The notes below the pieces were generated by a model that worked only from the letters and a program-made list of their open reading frames with translations, did no database searches and was not told the origin of the DNA. Of a DNA stretch of 5,247 bases, positions 5,108-5,247 are shown one piece after another (position 1 is the stretch's first letter; the number at the start of each line of letters is the position of its first letter). This DNA is from an uncultured Dysosmobacter sp. GTDB lineage: Bacteria > Bacillota > Clostridia > Oscillospirales > Oscillospiraceae. A program made the translations under genes and the position numbers. The stretch covers positions 1 to 5,247 of the forward strand of contig CAKTSC010000122.1 of the NCBI GenBank assembly GCA_934597465.1, read 5' to 3'.

Positions 5108-5247
5108 ATGGCAAAGCAACTGCTGGGCAAGGAAGTCACCGCCGCCATGAACGAGCGGCTCCAGGCGAGAGTCGCCGCCCTGAAGGAAAAGGGCGTCACC
5201 CCGAAGCTGGCCATCGTCCGCTGCGGGGCCAACCCCTCCGACCTCTC
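5108..5247 (+). CDS. folD: Methylenetetrahydrofolate dehydrogenase/cyclohydrolase FolD, N-terminal part (3' end outside window)
   Basis: The ATG at 5108 opens a frame that runs to the window end, giving 46 codons of an expected 280 or so. The start reads MAKQLLGKEVTAAMNERL, then VAALKEKGVTPKLAIVRCG and ANPSDL. The LLGKEV segment, a helix ending in LKEKG, and P-x-LAIVRxG are typical of the FolD N-terminus. FolD oxidises or reduces 5,10-methylene/methenyl-THF with NAD(P) and often also has cyclohydrolase activity. The usual G-x-x-P-A-S loop reads GANPSD here, a variant that I recall from clostridial FolD proteins. The catalytic lysine expected near residue 54 lies beyond the window, so activity cannot be judged. 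The gene follows fchA by 13 bases in the same operon. Identity as FolD is well supported despite the truncation. Confidence 0.88.
   Translation, partial: MAKQLLGKEVTAAMNERLQARVAALKEKGVTPKLAIVRCGANPSDL

Noticed and set aside
4309..5232. 307-codon open frame on the minus strand, opposite fchA/folD
   Set aside because: Antisense shadow of fchA, with no family features and no credible start signal. FchA and FolD are both recognisable on the plus strand.

Overview
The window looks like chromosomal DNA from a high-GC gut Clostridia. The Oscillospiraceae (Flavonifractor, Lawsonibacter, Intestinimonas and similar) are my best guess. This is inferred from the strong GGC/CTG/GTC/AAG codon bias in a clostridial-type one-carbon gene set, strong AAGGAG-type ribosome binding sites, sigma-A-like promoters and short intergenic regions. 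No mobile element, CRISPR array, tRNA or rRNA is visible.

Layout. Positions 1-77 hold the probable last codons of an unidentified plus-strand gene. Two strong GC-rich hairpins (109-140 and 181-211) separate it from panB, which converges on it from the minus strand (1099-251). Upstream of panB, on the same strand, is a FadR/FCD-type GntR regulator (2150-1407) with its own hairpin terminator, and panB has its own promoter. A divergent control region of about 490 bp (2151-2641) separates the regulator from a plus-strand one-carbon operon: fhs (formate-THF ligase, 2642-4312), fchA (methenyl-THF cyclohydrolase, 4465-5094) and the start of folD (from 5108, cut by the window end).

How the genes work together. 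Fhs, FchA and FolD convert formate plus THF through 10-formyl-THF and 5,10-methenyl-THF to 5,10-methylene-THF. PanB consumes 5,10-methylene-THF to make ketopantoate for pantothenate and CoA. The window therefore pairs a producer pathway with one of its consumers, and a ligand-responsive GntR regulator lies between them.

Main observation. The promoters of panB (minus strand) and fhs (plus strand) each have an almost ideal sigma-A promoter with a 17-bp spacer. They share an identical 12-base string, GGTATGACCACA, 15 and 14 bases after their -10 boxes. Its core, GGT-ATG-ACC, matches the TGGT-N3-ACCA operator type of the FadR group of GntR regulators, the class encoded by the gene between them. 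This suggests a small, apparently undescribed local regulon joining formate-derived one-carbon supply to pantothenate synthesis. The sequence identity is directly visible; the regulatory assignment is inference.
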